From: Actinomycetota bacterium | GTDB lineage: Bacteria; Actinomycetota; Actinomycetes; Nanopelagicales; Nanopelagicaceae | Length of the DNA: 25,370 bases | Reading direction: 5' to 3' | Assembly (NCBI GenBank): GCA_009705235.1 | Contig: WLCR01000002.1 | Location: 1 to 25,370, forward strand | Part shown: piece after piece, positions 17,384 through 25,290 of the stretch | How the letters are laid out: the number at the start of each line of letters is the position of its first letter | Numbering within the stretch: position 1 is the first letter of the stretch | Position numbers and translations under genes: made by a program | The notes under the pieces: model-generated | The model's database searches: none | Seen by the model: the letters and a program-made list of their open reading frames with translations, nothing else | Told to the model about the DNA's origin: nothing

Positions 17384-17423
17384 ATCAAGTGGCGGGTTCT
17401 ATACAATGAACCCGCCACTTGAT
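17384..17423 (+). terminator. Long perfect hairpin between livK and livH
   Basis: ATCAAGTGGCGGGTTC (17384-17399) and its exact reverse complement (17408-17423) form a 16-bp stem with an 8-nt loop TATACAAT. There is no T-run after the stem, so it is not a classical intrinsic terminator. It more likely acts as a partial terminator or as an RNA 3' end stabiliser, letting livK mRNA exceed livHMGF mRNA. It leaves 20 nt to the livH start. Confidence 0.7.
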
Positions 17424-17443
17424 TCATAAACAAAGGATGTAAC

Positions 17444-18394
17444 GTGGATTTTTCAATCTTGGTAACAGATTTCTGGTCACTCACAATAGATGGCATAGTT
17501 GTTGGCGCGATTGTTGCGCTGGTTTCTCTTGGATACACCTTGGTGTACGGAGTTCTTCGCTTAATTAACTTTGCGCACTCTGAAATTTTCATGATCGGAA
17601 CAATGACTTGTTATCTTGTAATTCAACAATTTGGTTTCACGGGGTATGAAGAACCGCTACCTCTTTGGAAGTTCGCTTCTCTATTTTTGCTTTTCGGTCT
17701 GACCGCAGCCATGGTGAGTGGTGTTGCAGCGGTTATTTTGGAGATTGTGGCATATCGCCGTCTGCGCGTATTAGGCGCTAGCAGACTGAGCTCTTTGATT
17801 TCAGCAATCGGTGCATCCTTTTTCCTTGTAGAGGTTTTCCAGAAACTCTCAGGTGCAAAAAATCTAGATTTCCCGCGCATGATTAGCAAGGAACCAATAT
17901 TCACCTTTAGCAGTGCGTATATTTCTGCAGATAAAATCCTTGTAATTGTGGGAGCAGGAATCGTCTTTTACATTTTGAATAGAATCATTAACCACACAAA
18001 GTTGGGGCTCGGAATCAGAGCTGTATCTCAAGATGAGAAGACCTCGATTTTGATGGGAGTGAATGTGAATCGCATCATCTCCTACACATTCTTACTTGGT
18101 GGAGCATTGGCGGGCGTCGGCTCCGCCTTTTATATGGTTTTCTACGAAACAACAAAAGCAAATGTTGGATTCTTGATTGGAATTTCAGCATTTACGGCTG
18201 CGGTGCTGGGTGGAATCGGAAATGTGCGGGGAGCCCTTGTAGGTTCATTTGCACTAGGCCTTTTCCAGCAATACACATCAGCGGTACTTGGGTATAACTG
18301 GAAAGATGTTGTTACATTCGTAATCTTGGTCTTTGTTTTACTCGTAAAGCCAACCGGTTTATTTGGTGAGTCATTGCAGAAAGCGAGAGTTTAA
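17444..18394 (+). CDS. livH: Branched-chain amino acid ABC transporter permease LivH
   Basis: A 316-residue integral membrane protein with about eight hydrophobic segments, one half of the transport channel. The family blocks GYTLVYGVLRLINFAHSEIFMIG near the N-terminus, LGIRAVSQDEKTSILMGVNV (the cytosolic coupling region facing the ATPases) and LGGIGNVRGALVGSFALG near the C-terminus are clear. The start is GTG at 17444 with an AAGGA ribosome binding site at about 17433-17437. The preceding hairpin separates it from livK, while livM follows after a single base, so livHMGF form a tight unit. Confidence 0.94.
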   Translation: MDFSILVTDFWSLTIDGIVVGAIVALVSLGYTLVYGVLRLINFAHSEIFMIGTMTCYLVIQQFGFTGYEEPLPLWKFASLFLLFGLTAAMVSGVAAVILEIVAYRRLRVLGASRLSSLISAIGASFFLVEVFQKLSGAKNLDFPRMISKEPIFTFSSAYISADKILVIVGAGIVFYILNRIINHTKLGLGIRAVSQDEKTSILMGVNVNRIISYTFLLGGALAGVGSAFYMVFYETTKANVGFLIGISAFTAAVLGGIGNVRGALVGSFALGLFQQYTSAVLGYNWKDVVTFVILVFVLLVKPTGLFGESLQKARV

Positions 18395-18395
18395 G

Positions 18396-19421
18396 ATGAA
18401 AGCAAAAGCTTTTAACCTTCGCGATATATTCGGAGATTGGTGGGAGAGCGCCACTCCTATTCAGCGTGGAATCACGCGCACAGTGGTTATCGCGACTTTC
18501 TATGCTCTTCCTTTTTTGAATAATCCTGTGATTGATACACCTGAGACATCCTTTAAATCAGTTCTGTTCTATCCACTAGTCCTATTTGCCTTAATGGCGG
18601 TCGGATTAAATGTAGTTGTTGGAAAGTCAGGAATTCTCGATCTAGGGTATGTAGCCTTCTTTGCTATTGGCGCATACACACACGCTGTGATGAGTGCACG
18701 AACTTCACTAAATTTTTGGGAAATTCTTCCCTTTGCAATGGGTTTTGCCATGTTGGCCGGATTGATTCTGGGTCTTCCTGCGTTAAGACTCAGAGGCGAT
18801 TATTTAGCGATCATTACCCTTGGTTTCGGTGAGATCATCCGCATCATTGCTATTAATACAGAAGCAATTGGTGGGGCAGCGGGTATTACCGATATTCCAG
18901 GTCCAACCCCAATATTTGGATTTGAGTTCTCAGTGATGGACCCACGTCCTTATTACTGGCTAACTTTGACTCTTTTGATCTTGGTTATCTGGGGAGTTCT
19001 TCGACTTTCTCATAGAAAGCCGGGCCGTGCTTGGGAAGCGATTCGCGAAGATGAAGATGTCGCTGAATTTATGGGAGTGGCTACCCTGAAATACAAATTG
19101 TGGGCCTTCATCATTGGCGGAGCTGTTGGTGGATTAGCAGGAGCAATTTATGCCTCCAAGATTCGCTCAATTCAACCAGAGTTATTTACCCTCAATTTAT
19201 CCATCATGATTCTTGCTTGTGTTGTATTCGGCGGAATGGGAAATATCTGGGGTGTTATTTTGGGAGCGGTGCTTTTGGGTTATATCCCTGAAAAGCTTAG
19301 ATTCCTCAGTGATTACAGAATCATTTTCTTTGGTTTATTGATGGTTGTAATGATGAATATCCGACCAAATGGTTTGATGCCTCGTAAGAAACGGGAGAAA
19401 TTCCAGGAGAAGATTTCATGA
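18396..19421 (+). CDS. livM: Branched-chain amino acid ABC transporter permease LivM
   Basis: A 341-residue permease, partner of LivH. After a polar N-terminal stretch (about 25 residues) come about nine hydrophobic segments. Recognisable blocks are GLNVVVGKSGILDLGYVAFFAIGAY, LRLRGDYLAIITLGFGEIIR, the coupling region GRAWEAIREDEDVAEFMGV and GGMGNIWGVILGAVLLGYIPE. I chose ATG 18396, one base after the livH stop, with GAGAG upstream; an in-frame TTG at 18363 would overlap livH by 32 nt and adds a charged, unlike N-terminus. It ends in an ATGA overlap with livG. Confidence 0.93.
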   Translation: MKAKAFNLRDIFGDWWESATPIQRGITRTVVIATFYALPFLNNPVIDTPETSFKSVLFYPLVLFALMAVGLNVVVGKSGILDLGYVAFFAIGAYTHAVMSARTSLNFWEILPFAMGFAMLAGLILGLPALRLRGDYLAIITLGFGEIIRIIAINTEAIGGAAGITDIPGPTPIFGFEFSVMDPRPYYWLTLTLLILVIWGVLRLSHRKPGRAWEAIREDEDVAEFMGVATLKYKLWAFIIGGAVGGLAGAIYASKIRSIQPELFTLNLSIMILACVVFGGMGNIWGVILGAVLLGYIPEKLRFLSDYRIIFFGLLMVVMMNIRPNGLMPRKKREKFQEKIS

Positions 19422-20194
19422 CAAAAAAACTATTAGAGATTCAAAATTTAGTTGTGAAATTTGGTGGCGTTACAGCCCTCAATGAAGTGAACCTTCATGT
19501 CAACGAGGGTGAGATAGCTGCACTTATCGGTCCTAATGGAGCCGGTAAAACAACGGTGTTTAATATTGTCACCGGCTACTACAAGCCTGTATCTGGCGAT
19601 GTATTGGTTGATGGCAATTCCGTTCTTGGCTTGAGACCATATTTGATCGCTCGTATGGGCTTAGGAAGAACCTTCCAAAACATTAGATTATTCGGCGACA
19701 TGACAGCTCTTGAAAATGTAGCTACTGCAGCAGATGCATTAAATAAGTCTGGTCTGCTCTCCGCGCTATTCGGATTAGGTCGTAGCCGTAGAGATGAAAA
19801 GCGAAGCATGGAAACGGCACAATCTCTTTTGGAGTTTATTGGCCTTGACCATCGAGCACATCAAATGGCAAAGAATCTTCCTTATGGAGATCAAAGAAGA
19901 CTAGAGATCGCAAGAGCTTTAGCGCTTAACCCCAAGGTTCTTCTTCTCGATGAACCTGCTGCCGGCTTTAATCCGCAGGAGAAGGTTGAGTTGGGTGATC
20001 TGATTTTGAAGATTCGAGACAAGGGTTATGCGGTGCTTTTAATTGAGCATGACATGAGTCTTGTTATGAAGATTTCAGATCGCATCTCAGTGCTTGATTT
20101 TGGACAAAAAATTGCCGAAGGCACACCTTCTGAAATCCAGAAAAATCAAAGAGTTATCGATGCCTATTTAGGAGTTGCAGAAGATGCTTCTTAA
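19418..20194 (+). CDS. livG: Branched-chain amino acid ABC transporter ATP-binding protein LivG
   Basis: A 258-residue ABC ATPase. Walker A is GPNGAGKTT (residues 38-46), Walker B VLLLDEPAAGFNP, the H-loop IEHDMSLV. The signature loop is LPYGDQRRLEIARAL in place of LSGGQ, which is the normal LivG form and distinguishes it from LivF. It forms a heterodimer with LivF that powers uptake through LivHM. The start overlaps the livM stop (ATGA), and its end overlaps livF by 11 nt, so the two ATPases are translationally coupled. Confidence 0.95.
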   Translation: MTKKLLEIQNLVVKFGGVTALNEVNLHVNEGEIAALIGPNGAGKTTVFNIVTGYYKPVSGDVLVDGNSVLGLRPYLIARMGLGRTFQNIRLFGDMTALENVATAADALNKSGLLSALFGLGRSRRDEKRSMETAQSLLEFIGLDHRAHQMAKNLPYGDQRRLEIARALALNPKVLLLDEPAAGFNPQEKVELGDLILKIRDKGYAVLLIEHDMSLVMKISDRISVLDFGQKIAEGTPSEIQKNQRVIDAYLGVAEDAS

Positions 20195-20900
20195 TATTAA
20201 AGATCTACATGTCTCTTACGGCAAGATCAAGGCGATCAAGGGAATCTCTCTCGAAGTGCCAGCCGGTGAAATCGTGACTCTCGTTGGAGCTAATGGAGCG
20301 GGTAAGACAACCTTGCTGAAGACAATTTCTGGACTCCTTCAACCAGCAAGCGGAAGTATTGAATACGAAGGTAAACCACTTTCCGATATCAAGCCCTTCG
20401 AGCGTGTTGTAGAAGGTATTTGCCAGGCTCCAGAAGGGCGCGGAATTTTCCCTGGTATGACCGTGCTGGAAAATCTGGAAATGGGAAAGTTCAGCCGCGT
20501 CGCTGCAAAATCTGAGAATGCTCAAGATCTAGATATGGTTTATAACTTATTTCCACGTTTGAAGGAGAGAGCACACCAAGCCGGTGGAACATTGTCGGGC
20601 GGAGAGCAACAAATGCTTGCGATTGGCCGAGCGCTAATGAGCCGTCCTCGCTTACTTCTTCTCGATGAACCTTCGATGGGTCTTGCACCAAAATTCATCG
20701 CTCAAATTTTTGAGATCATTCAAGAGATCAAAAAGCAAAATGTAACAATTCTTTTAGTTGAGCAAAATGCAGCGAAAGCCCTAACAATTGCAGATCGTGC
20801 TTATGTACTTGAAACTGGGTATATAACAATGCAGGGCAGTGGTGTTGAACTATTGAATGATCCTAAGGTTCGTCAGGCTTATTTGGGTCACGGAGCTTAA
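20184..20900 (+). CDS. livF: Branched-chain amino acid ABC transporter ATP-binding protein LivF
   Basis: A 238-residue ABC ATPase, partner of LivG. Walker A is GANGAGKTT (about 35-43), the signature is the canonical LSGGEQQMLAIGRAL, Walker B is LLLLDEPSMGLAP, and the H-loop region is reduced to VEQNAAKAL (Gln instead of His), which is usual in LivF. ATG 20184 is preferred: AGGAG at 20170-20174 lies 9 nt upstream inside livG, while the alternative TTG at 20175 is too close to that site. It is the last gene of the liv operon and ends 4 nt before the stop of the convergent thioesterase gene, with no clear terminator between them. Confidence 0.95.
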   Translation: MLLNIKDLHVSYGKIKAIKGISLEVPAGEIVTLVGANGAGKTTLLKTISGLLQPASGSIEYEGKPLSDIKPFERVVEGICQAPEGRGIFPGMTVLENLEMGKFSRVAAKSENAQDLDMVYNLFPRLKERAHQAGGTLSGGEQQMLAIGRALMSRPRLLLLDEPSMGLAPKFIAQIFEIIQEIKKQNVTILLVEQNAAKALTIADRAYVLETGYITMQGSGVELLNDPKVRQAYLGHGA

Positions 20901-20904
20901 ATAG

Positions 20905-21315
20905 CTATCGATCCGCAAGGATCATGCAGGTGATACGGGCAGTGCAGGTGCGCTGTCCGTTTTCATTTGTAATCACAATATCCCAGCAGCACAATGTCTT
21001 TCCGATAGAAACCGCGGTAGCGACACCGGTAACAACTCCCGTTGCTGTTGCCTTGTGATGGGTTGCGTTGATATCAATTCCAACAATCATTCGGTCCGCA
21101 CCAGCATTGAGTTGAGTTCCTATAGAGCCAAGGCTTTCAGCTAAAACAACATTTGCTCCGCCATGAAGGATCCCCATCGGTTGAGTATTTCCCTCTACCG
21201 GCATAGTTCCAACAAGCCTAGTAAGTGAAGCCTCAGTGATTTGAATACCCATCTTTTTATCGAGGGCACCGCTTCCACGTTCTTGAATAATTGATAGATA
21301 ATCCGGTTCAGTCAT
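20905..21315 (-). CDS. Hotdog-fold acyl-CoA thioesterase (YdiI/EntH/PaaI-like)
   Basis: A 136-residue single hotdog domain. The segment TQPMGILHGGANVVLAESLGSIG (HGG at 51-53, likely catalytic Glu60) and GIDINATHHKA closely recall the E. coli YdiI/EntH group, whose members hydrolyse aromatic acyl-CoAs such as 1,4-dihydroxy-2-naphthoyl-CoA. The real substrate here is unknown; no menaquinone gene is nearby. It is divergent from polA across only 34 bp. A -10-like TAGACT sits exactly 6 nt before its ATG, and no Shine-Dalgarno is seen, so a leaderless mRNA is likely. It converges with livF. Confidence 0.88.
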   Translation of the reverse strand: MTEPDYLSIIQERGSGALDKKMGIQITEASLTRLVGTMPVEGNTQPMGILHGGANVVLAESLGSIGTQLNAGADRMIVGIDINATHHKATATGVVTGVATAVSIGKTLCCWDIVITNENGQRTCTARITCMILADR

Positions 21316-21321
21316 GCGCAG

Positions 21322-21327
21322 AGTCTA
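21322..21327 (-). promoter_or_regulatory. -10 box of a leaderless thioesterase transcript
   Basis: On the minus strand TAGACT (TANNNT) is followed by six bases and then the ATG at 21315. With the usual 6-nt distance from -10 to start point, transcription would begin at the A of the ATG. No clear -35 is seen in the polA start region. Confidence 0.5.
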
Positions 21328-21337
21328 ACTGGCGCTC

Positions 21338-21343
21338 TACGAT
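21338..21343 (+). promoter_or_regulatory. -10 box of a leaderless polA transcript
   Basis: TACGAT (TANNNT) is followed by six bases and then the polA ATG at 21350, the mirror image of the arrangement on the other strand. No Shine-Dalgarno is present. Leaderless mRNAs are common in Actinobacteria, so a start point at the ATG is expected. The -35 position would fall inside the thioesterase start and shows no consensus. Confidence 0.5.
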
Positions 21344-21349
21344 GCATCC

Positions 21350-23935
21350 ATGACCAAACGCCTATTACTTATCGATGGGCACTCAATGGCGTATCGGGCA
21401 TTCTTTGCTCTTCCTGCCGATAACTTCACCACCGCTCAAGGCCAGCACACCAACGCTATATATGGCTTTGCGACCATGTTGTTGTCCTTGCTCAGCAGCG
21501 AAAAACCTACCCACGTTGCTGTTGCATTTGATGTTTCCCGAAAGACCTTTAGATCCGAGATCTTCCCTGAGTACAAAGCTAATCGCGCAAAAACCCCCGA
21601 TGAGTTTCGCTCTCAGATGTCTTACTTACATGAGCTAGTTACCGCATTTGGAATCTCAACCTTTGAGGTTGAGGGTTTTGAGGCCGATGACATCATTGCA
21701 ACGATTGCAAAGCAGGCAGAGCGTGAAGGCGCAGAGGTTCTTATCTGTACCGGCGATCGTGATTCATTTCAGTTAGTCAATGAAAAGACAACGGTGCTGT
21801 ATCCAAAGCGCGGTGTTAGCGATCTTGCACGAATGACTCCAGCTGCGGTTCAGGAAAAGTATGGAATGTCTCCTGAGCAGTATCCAGATTTTGCGGCGTT
21901 ACGAGGAGATCCCAGCGACAACCTGCCATCTGTTCCTGGTGTTGGAGAAAAGACAGCGGCTAAATGGGTTGTTGAGTATGGATCGCTCCATGAGTTAATC
22001 GCAAACATCGACAAGCTGGGTGGAAAGGTTGGCCAATCATTACGGGATTCAATTAATGATGTGATTCGAAACCGCGAACTGACTCAGCTAGTAGCCAATG
22101 TTCCTCTTGAGCTCAGTATTGATGCTCTGGCCTGGAGCGGTGTTGACGAAAACTACACCAATCCGCTCTTTGAAAAACTAGAGTTCAAAACCCTCAAAGA
22201 CCGTATGAAACCAATTTTGCTCAAATCAACTTCGAAAACATCTGAGCCAGCGCTCGAACTATTTGCAACAGAAATTGCTGAAGGGGTTCTAACGGCTGAA
22301 GAAGCTTCGGCAAAGATTGAAAAGCACTCAGGTGATATCGCAATCGCATATCAATTAGTTGATGAAAAACTTCATCGCTACGCGATTGCCTTAACTCCCG
22401 AGGATGTCTTTCTAGTTCACTCTGCACAGATGGGGGATTGGGCAACAAAATCGGCGGTGCCAAAGATCGCCCATGATGGCAAAACCCTTGCACGAATCAA
22501 TGGATTAACTGGAATTACCTTTGATACCTCCCTTGCTGCCTACTTGGTAAATCCTGGAGTTCGCACACAAGAGCTCAAAGATATTCAGGAGCGCTGGGGA
22601 GATGGTTCAGCAATTAATCACAGCTCACCAGAGCAAGAGCTGCTCTCATCAGCGCGAGCAATGTTGGGGCTCAAACAGCCATTAACTCGCGAGCTAAAAG
22701 AGAGGAATCTGTGGGAGTTATTTACAACCATGGAGCTACCAGTGGCTGCTCTGCTTGCTCGCATGGAGTCCATCGGTATCGCGGTGAATAAAAAGGAGCT
22801 GCAGAATTTAGCTACTTTTTTTGAGGGTGAAGTGACACGAGAAACAAAATCTGCTCATGATGCTGTTGGGCATGAATTTAATGTGGCTTCACCAAAACAG
22901 TTGCAGGTAGTTCTCTTTGATGAGCTTAAACTTCCAAAGACAAAGAAGATTAAAACTGGGTACACAACAGATGCTGAAAGTCTGGATTGGTTGCATCAAA
23001 AGAGTGGGCACCCTGTGCTGACCTCCTTACTTCGCATTCGTGAAACTAAAAAGCTAGGCACAACTGTTGAAGGGTTGATTGCAGAGATCGCTAAGGATGG
23101 TCGTATTCACACCCATTTCCAGCAAACAGTTGCTGCAACGGGTCGCCTTTCATCTACCGGTCCGAATCTGCAAAATATTCCGGTACGCACCGAAGAAGGT
23201 CGCAAGATTCGCAACTGCTTTACCGTTGGAAAAGGTTATGTGGCTTTACTTACCGCCGATTACAGCCAAATCGAAATGCGCATCATGGCTCACTTGTCAC
23301 ATGATGAGAAGTTATTAGCAGCCTTTGCATCTGGCGAGGATCTGCATGCAACTGTTGCTGGCTTGGTATTTGGAGTAAAACCCTCTGAGGTTGACCCCGA
23401 GATGCGTCGACAGATGAAGGCGATGTCATATGGTCTTGCCTACGGTTTATCCTCATATGGACTGGCGGCCCAATTAGATATCTCTCCACCTGCCGCCCAA
23501 CAGTTGATGAATACCTACTTTGAACGCTTTGGTGGAATTCGTGACTACCTAAAAACTGTAGTTGAGGATGCACGCAAAGTGGGTTACACCGAAACAATCA
23601 TGGGTCGCCGTCGCTACTTGCCAGATTTAATGCATGACAATCGTCAGCGTCGTGAAGTCGCAGAACGCATGGCACTGAACGCTCCAATTCAGGGATCTGC
23701 TGCTGACATCATCAAAGTTGCAATGCTTAATGTTCAAAGTGGAATTGAAAAGGAAAAATTGAAATCACGGTTACTTCTTCAAATTCATGATGAGTTAATT
23801 CTTGAGGTAGTTGCGGGCGAAGAGGAGAAAATCAGTGAACTGGTAAGGCGCGAAATGGGCTCTGCGTATCCACTTAAAGCACCCCTAGATGTTAACGCGG
23901 GCCTTGGTCTAACCTGGCATGAGGCTGCACACTAG
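21350..23935 (+). CDS. polA: DNA polymerase I
   Basis: An 861-residue repair and Okazaki-fragment polymerase. The N-terminal 5' nuclease domain (about 1-290) has DGHSMAYRAFFALP, EVEGFEADDIIAT, GDRDSFQLV and SVPGVGEKTAAKW. The middle domain (about 300-470) keeps the 3'-5' exonuclease position but lacks the DxE catalytic motif (AIAYQL where proofreading enzymes have FDTET), so proofreading is predicted absent, as in other actinobacterial Pol I. The polymerase domain shows motif A ADYSQIEMR (Asp637), the O-helix RRQMKAMSYGLAYG with Tyr694 at the place of E. coli Phe762, and motif C IHDE (His813-Glu815). The gene lacks a Shine-Dalgarno and is probably leaderless. Its stop directly abuts the stop of the convergent MFS gene. 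Confidence 0.97.
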   Translation: MTKRLLLIDGHSMAYRAFFALPADNFTTAQGQHTNAIYGFATMLLSLLSSEKPTHVAVAFDVSRKTFRSEIFPEYKANRAKTPDEFRSQMSYLHELVTAFGISTFEVEGFEADDIIATIAKQAEREGAEVLICTGDRDSFQLVNEKTTVLYPKRGVSDLARMTPAAVQEKYGMSPEQYPDFAALRGDPSDNLPSVPGVGEKTAAKWVVEYGSLHELIANIDKLGGKVGQSLRDSINDVIRNRELTQLVANVPLELSIDALAWSGVDENYTNPLFEKLEFKTLKDRMKPILLKSTSKTSEPALELFATEIAEGVLTAEEASAKIEKHSGDIAIAYQLVDEKLHRYAIALTPEDVFLVHSAQMGDWATKSAVPKIAHDGKTLARINGLTGITFDTSLAAYLVNPGVRTQELKDIQERWGDGSAINHSSPEQELLSSARAMLGLKQPLTRELKERNLWELFTTMELPVAALLARMESIGIAVNKKELQNLATFFEGEVTRETKSAHDAVGHEFNVASPKQLQVVLFDELKLPKTKKIKTGYTTDAESLDWLHQKSGHPVLTSLLRIRETKKLGTTVEGLIAEIAKDGRIHTHFQQTVAATGRLSSTGPNLQNIPVRTEEGRKIRNCFTVGKGYVALLTADYSQIEMRIMAHLSHDEKLLAAFASGEDLHATVAGLVFGVKPSEVDPEMRRQMKAMSYGLAYGLSSYGLAAQLDISPPAAQQLMNTYFERFGGIRDYLKTVVEDARKVGYTETIMGRRRYLPDLMHDNRQRREVAERMALNAPIQGSAADIIKVAMLNVQSGIEKEKLKSRLLLQIHDELILEVVAGEEEKISELVRREMGSAYPLKAPLDVNAGLGLTWHEAAH

Positions 23936-25192
23936 TTACTTTGATTCGTCAGAAATGTCTCGCATCGCCTGGAGGTCCTCTTCATCAGTTGGAACATCAC
24001 CGGCCGAACTCAATCTCTTCTGTCCAAGAGACAAGATGATTAATCCAATTAAGATCATGATGGGTAGCATCGCGAGACCAATGCGAGGCGAGAAGCTTTC
24101 GGAAACAACGCCTCCAACAGCAGCTCCGACCGCCATGAAAGAACCTTCAACACTCCAGATCCATCCAAGTGATGATGTCTGCGAACCTTTTGGTCGAACA
24201 GCTTCTAGCACCTCGAAATAGAAAACCTGCACAGCGCCACCCAAGAAACCAATACATGCACCGATTAAAGCCATGCTCCAATCGGGGTATGTAAAAGCTA
24301 CTGGTATGCAAGCGATAAGCCACAGTAAGTATGCGCGACGCAGCGCAGATAAAGGGGCTAACTTTTTAGAGACCAAACCACCCAATAACCCACCAACAAC
24401 GGTTGCTGCTCCAAAAGCGGCAAAAATCCATGCGACTCGATGTTGGACACCTTCCTGAGTTGCAAATGCAGGGACTGCAACATCAAAGACGCCCCAACCA
24501 AATCCGATGAAGCAGCCCTCGAACATAAGAAGTTGAATTGCTCGATCTCGCCATAAGCGCGGTTGACCCTTTTGCTTCTTTTCGGGAATCCAATCGCGTG
24601 ATGCTGGTGTTAGAGAAAGTGCAACTCCACCGATTACCATCAAGGTTGCAATTGTTCCTAAACCAAATCCTGGACGCGATGAAAGCATCAGCGCGGTGAT
24701 TACAACCGGTCCGATGACAGAGGTTGTACTCATCATCGAAGAATCGAACGCATAGGCGGTTCGTAAATAAGACTCAGGAACAATGTCTTTCCATAGTGGT
24801 CGAACCGATAAATTAATTGGTGGTGCAGTTATTCCTAAAATAAAAGCGGAAATCAAAATTGATTGTCGGCTATCCATCGTGTTGAGTAGCACAATAAATG
24901 TTGCGTATAGCGGCACCAAGATACGGATCGGCCACTTCTGACCGAAACGATCCATTACAGATCCTCGAATCCCTGCGGTCATAGATCCGGCCAGTGAGTT
25001 CAGACCAATTGCAAAACCTGCGATCGCAATAGAGCCAGTTTCCTGCTCAGCTTTGAAAAAAATCCCAAGCCCAATCATCGAATAGGCCAAACGTGCTGGA
25101 AATGCGCTCAACCCCAGGCGAATGACTTGGGGGAAGGCAAGCAGCTCTTTATATCTCTTCATAAGGTAATTCATTCTATCGATTACGCTCAT
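23936..25192 (-). CDS. MFS transporter (unknown substrate)
   Basis: A 418-residue membrane protein with about twelve hydrophobic segments in two halves. The loop between helices 2 and 3 reads GSVMDRFGQKWPIR, the major-facilitator motif A. The second half starts after a charged central loop (SRDWIPEKKQKGQPRLWRDR) and includes GGLLGGLVSKKLAPLSALRR. The C-terminal tail is acidic (DVPTDEEDLQAMRD). It resembles MFS_1 efflux-type transporters; substrate cannot be assigned. The start at 25192 is the longest; ATGs at 25174 and 25162 are alternatives, and no good ribosome binding site favours any of them. Stop codon touches that of polA with no base between; divergent from rpsA. Confidence 0.85.
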   Translation of the reverse strand: MSVIDRMNYLMKRYKELLAFPQVIRLGLSAFPARLAYSMIGLGIFFKAEQETGSIAIAGFAIGLNSLAGSMTAGIRGSVMDRFGQKWPIRILVPLYATFIVLLNTMDSRQSILISAFILGITAPPINLSVRPLWKDIVPESYLRTAYAFDSSMMSTTSVIGPVVITALMLSSRPGFGLGTIATLMVIGGVALSLTPASRDWIPEKKQKGQPRLWRDRAIQLLMFEGCFIGFGWGVFDVAVPAFATQEGVQHRVAWIFAAFGAATVVGGLLGGLVSKKLAPLSALRRAYLLWLIACIPVAFTYPDWSMALIGACIGFLGGAVQVFYFEVLEAVRPKGSQTSSLGWIWSVEGSFMAVGAAVGGVVSESFSPRIGLAMLPIMILIGLIILSLGQKRLSSAGDVPTDEEDLQAMRDISDESK

Positions 25193-25206
25193 AATTCTGA
25201 GTGGAT

Positions 25207-25236
25207 TTGCCCTTATGAGCGCGCAAACCGTACCCT
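25207..25236 (+). promoter_or_regulatory. Candidate rpsA promoter
   Basis: TTGCCC (25207-25212) and TACCCT (25231-25236) are separated by 18 nt, matching an actinobacterial housekeeping sigma promoter and the layout before livK. Predicted start is about 25243, giving a leader of about 48 nt. Confidence 0.5.
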
Positions 25237-25246
25237 TGCCCTTCAG

Positions 25247-25258
25247 CCGCGAAAGCGG
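25247..25258 (+). promoter_or_regulatory. GNRA-tetraloop hairpin in the rpsA leader
   Basis: CCGC-GAAA-GCGG forms a 4-bp stem with a GAAA tetraloop, close to the predicted 5' end of the rpsA mRNA. Ribosomal protein S1 is known to control its own translation in E. coli through leader structure; whether this hairpin does so here is unknown. It may simply protect the 5' end. Confidence 0.35.
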
Positions 25259-25290
25259 GAACTACTACTTTCTATCCCTACGGAGCACAA

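Noticed and set aside
20910..20923. GATCC-GCAA-GGATC hairpin at the livF/thioesterase junction as a bidirectional terminator
   Set aside because: Only 5 bp, no T-run on either side, and it lies within the last codons of the thioesterase gene.
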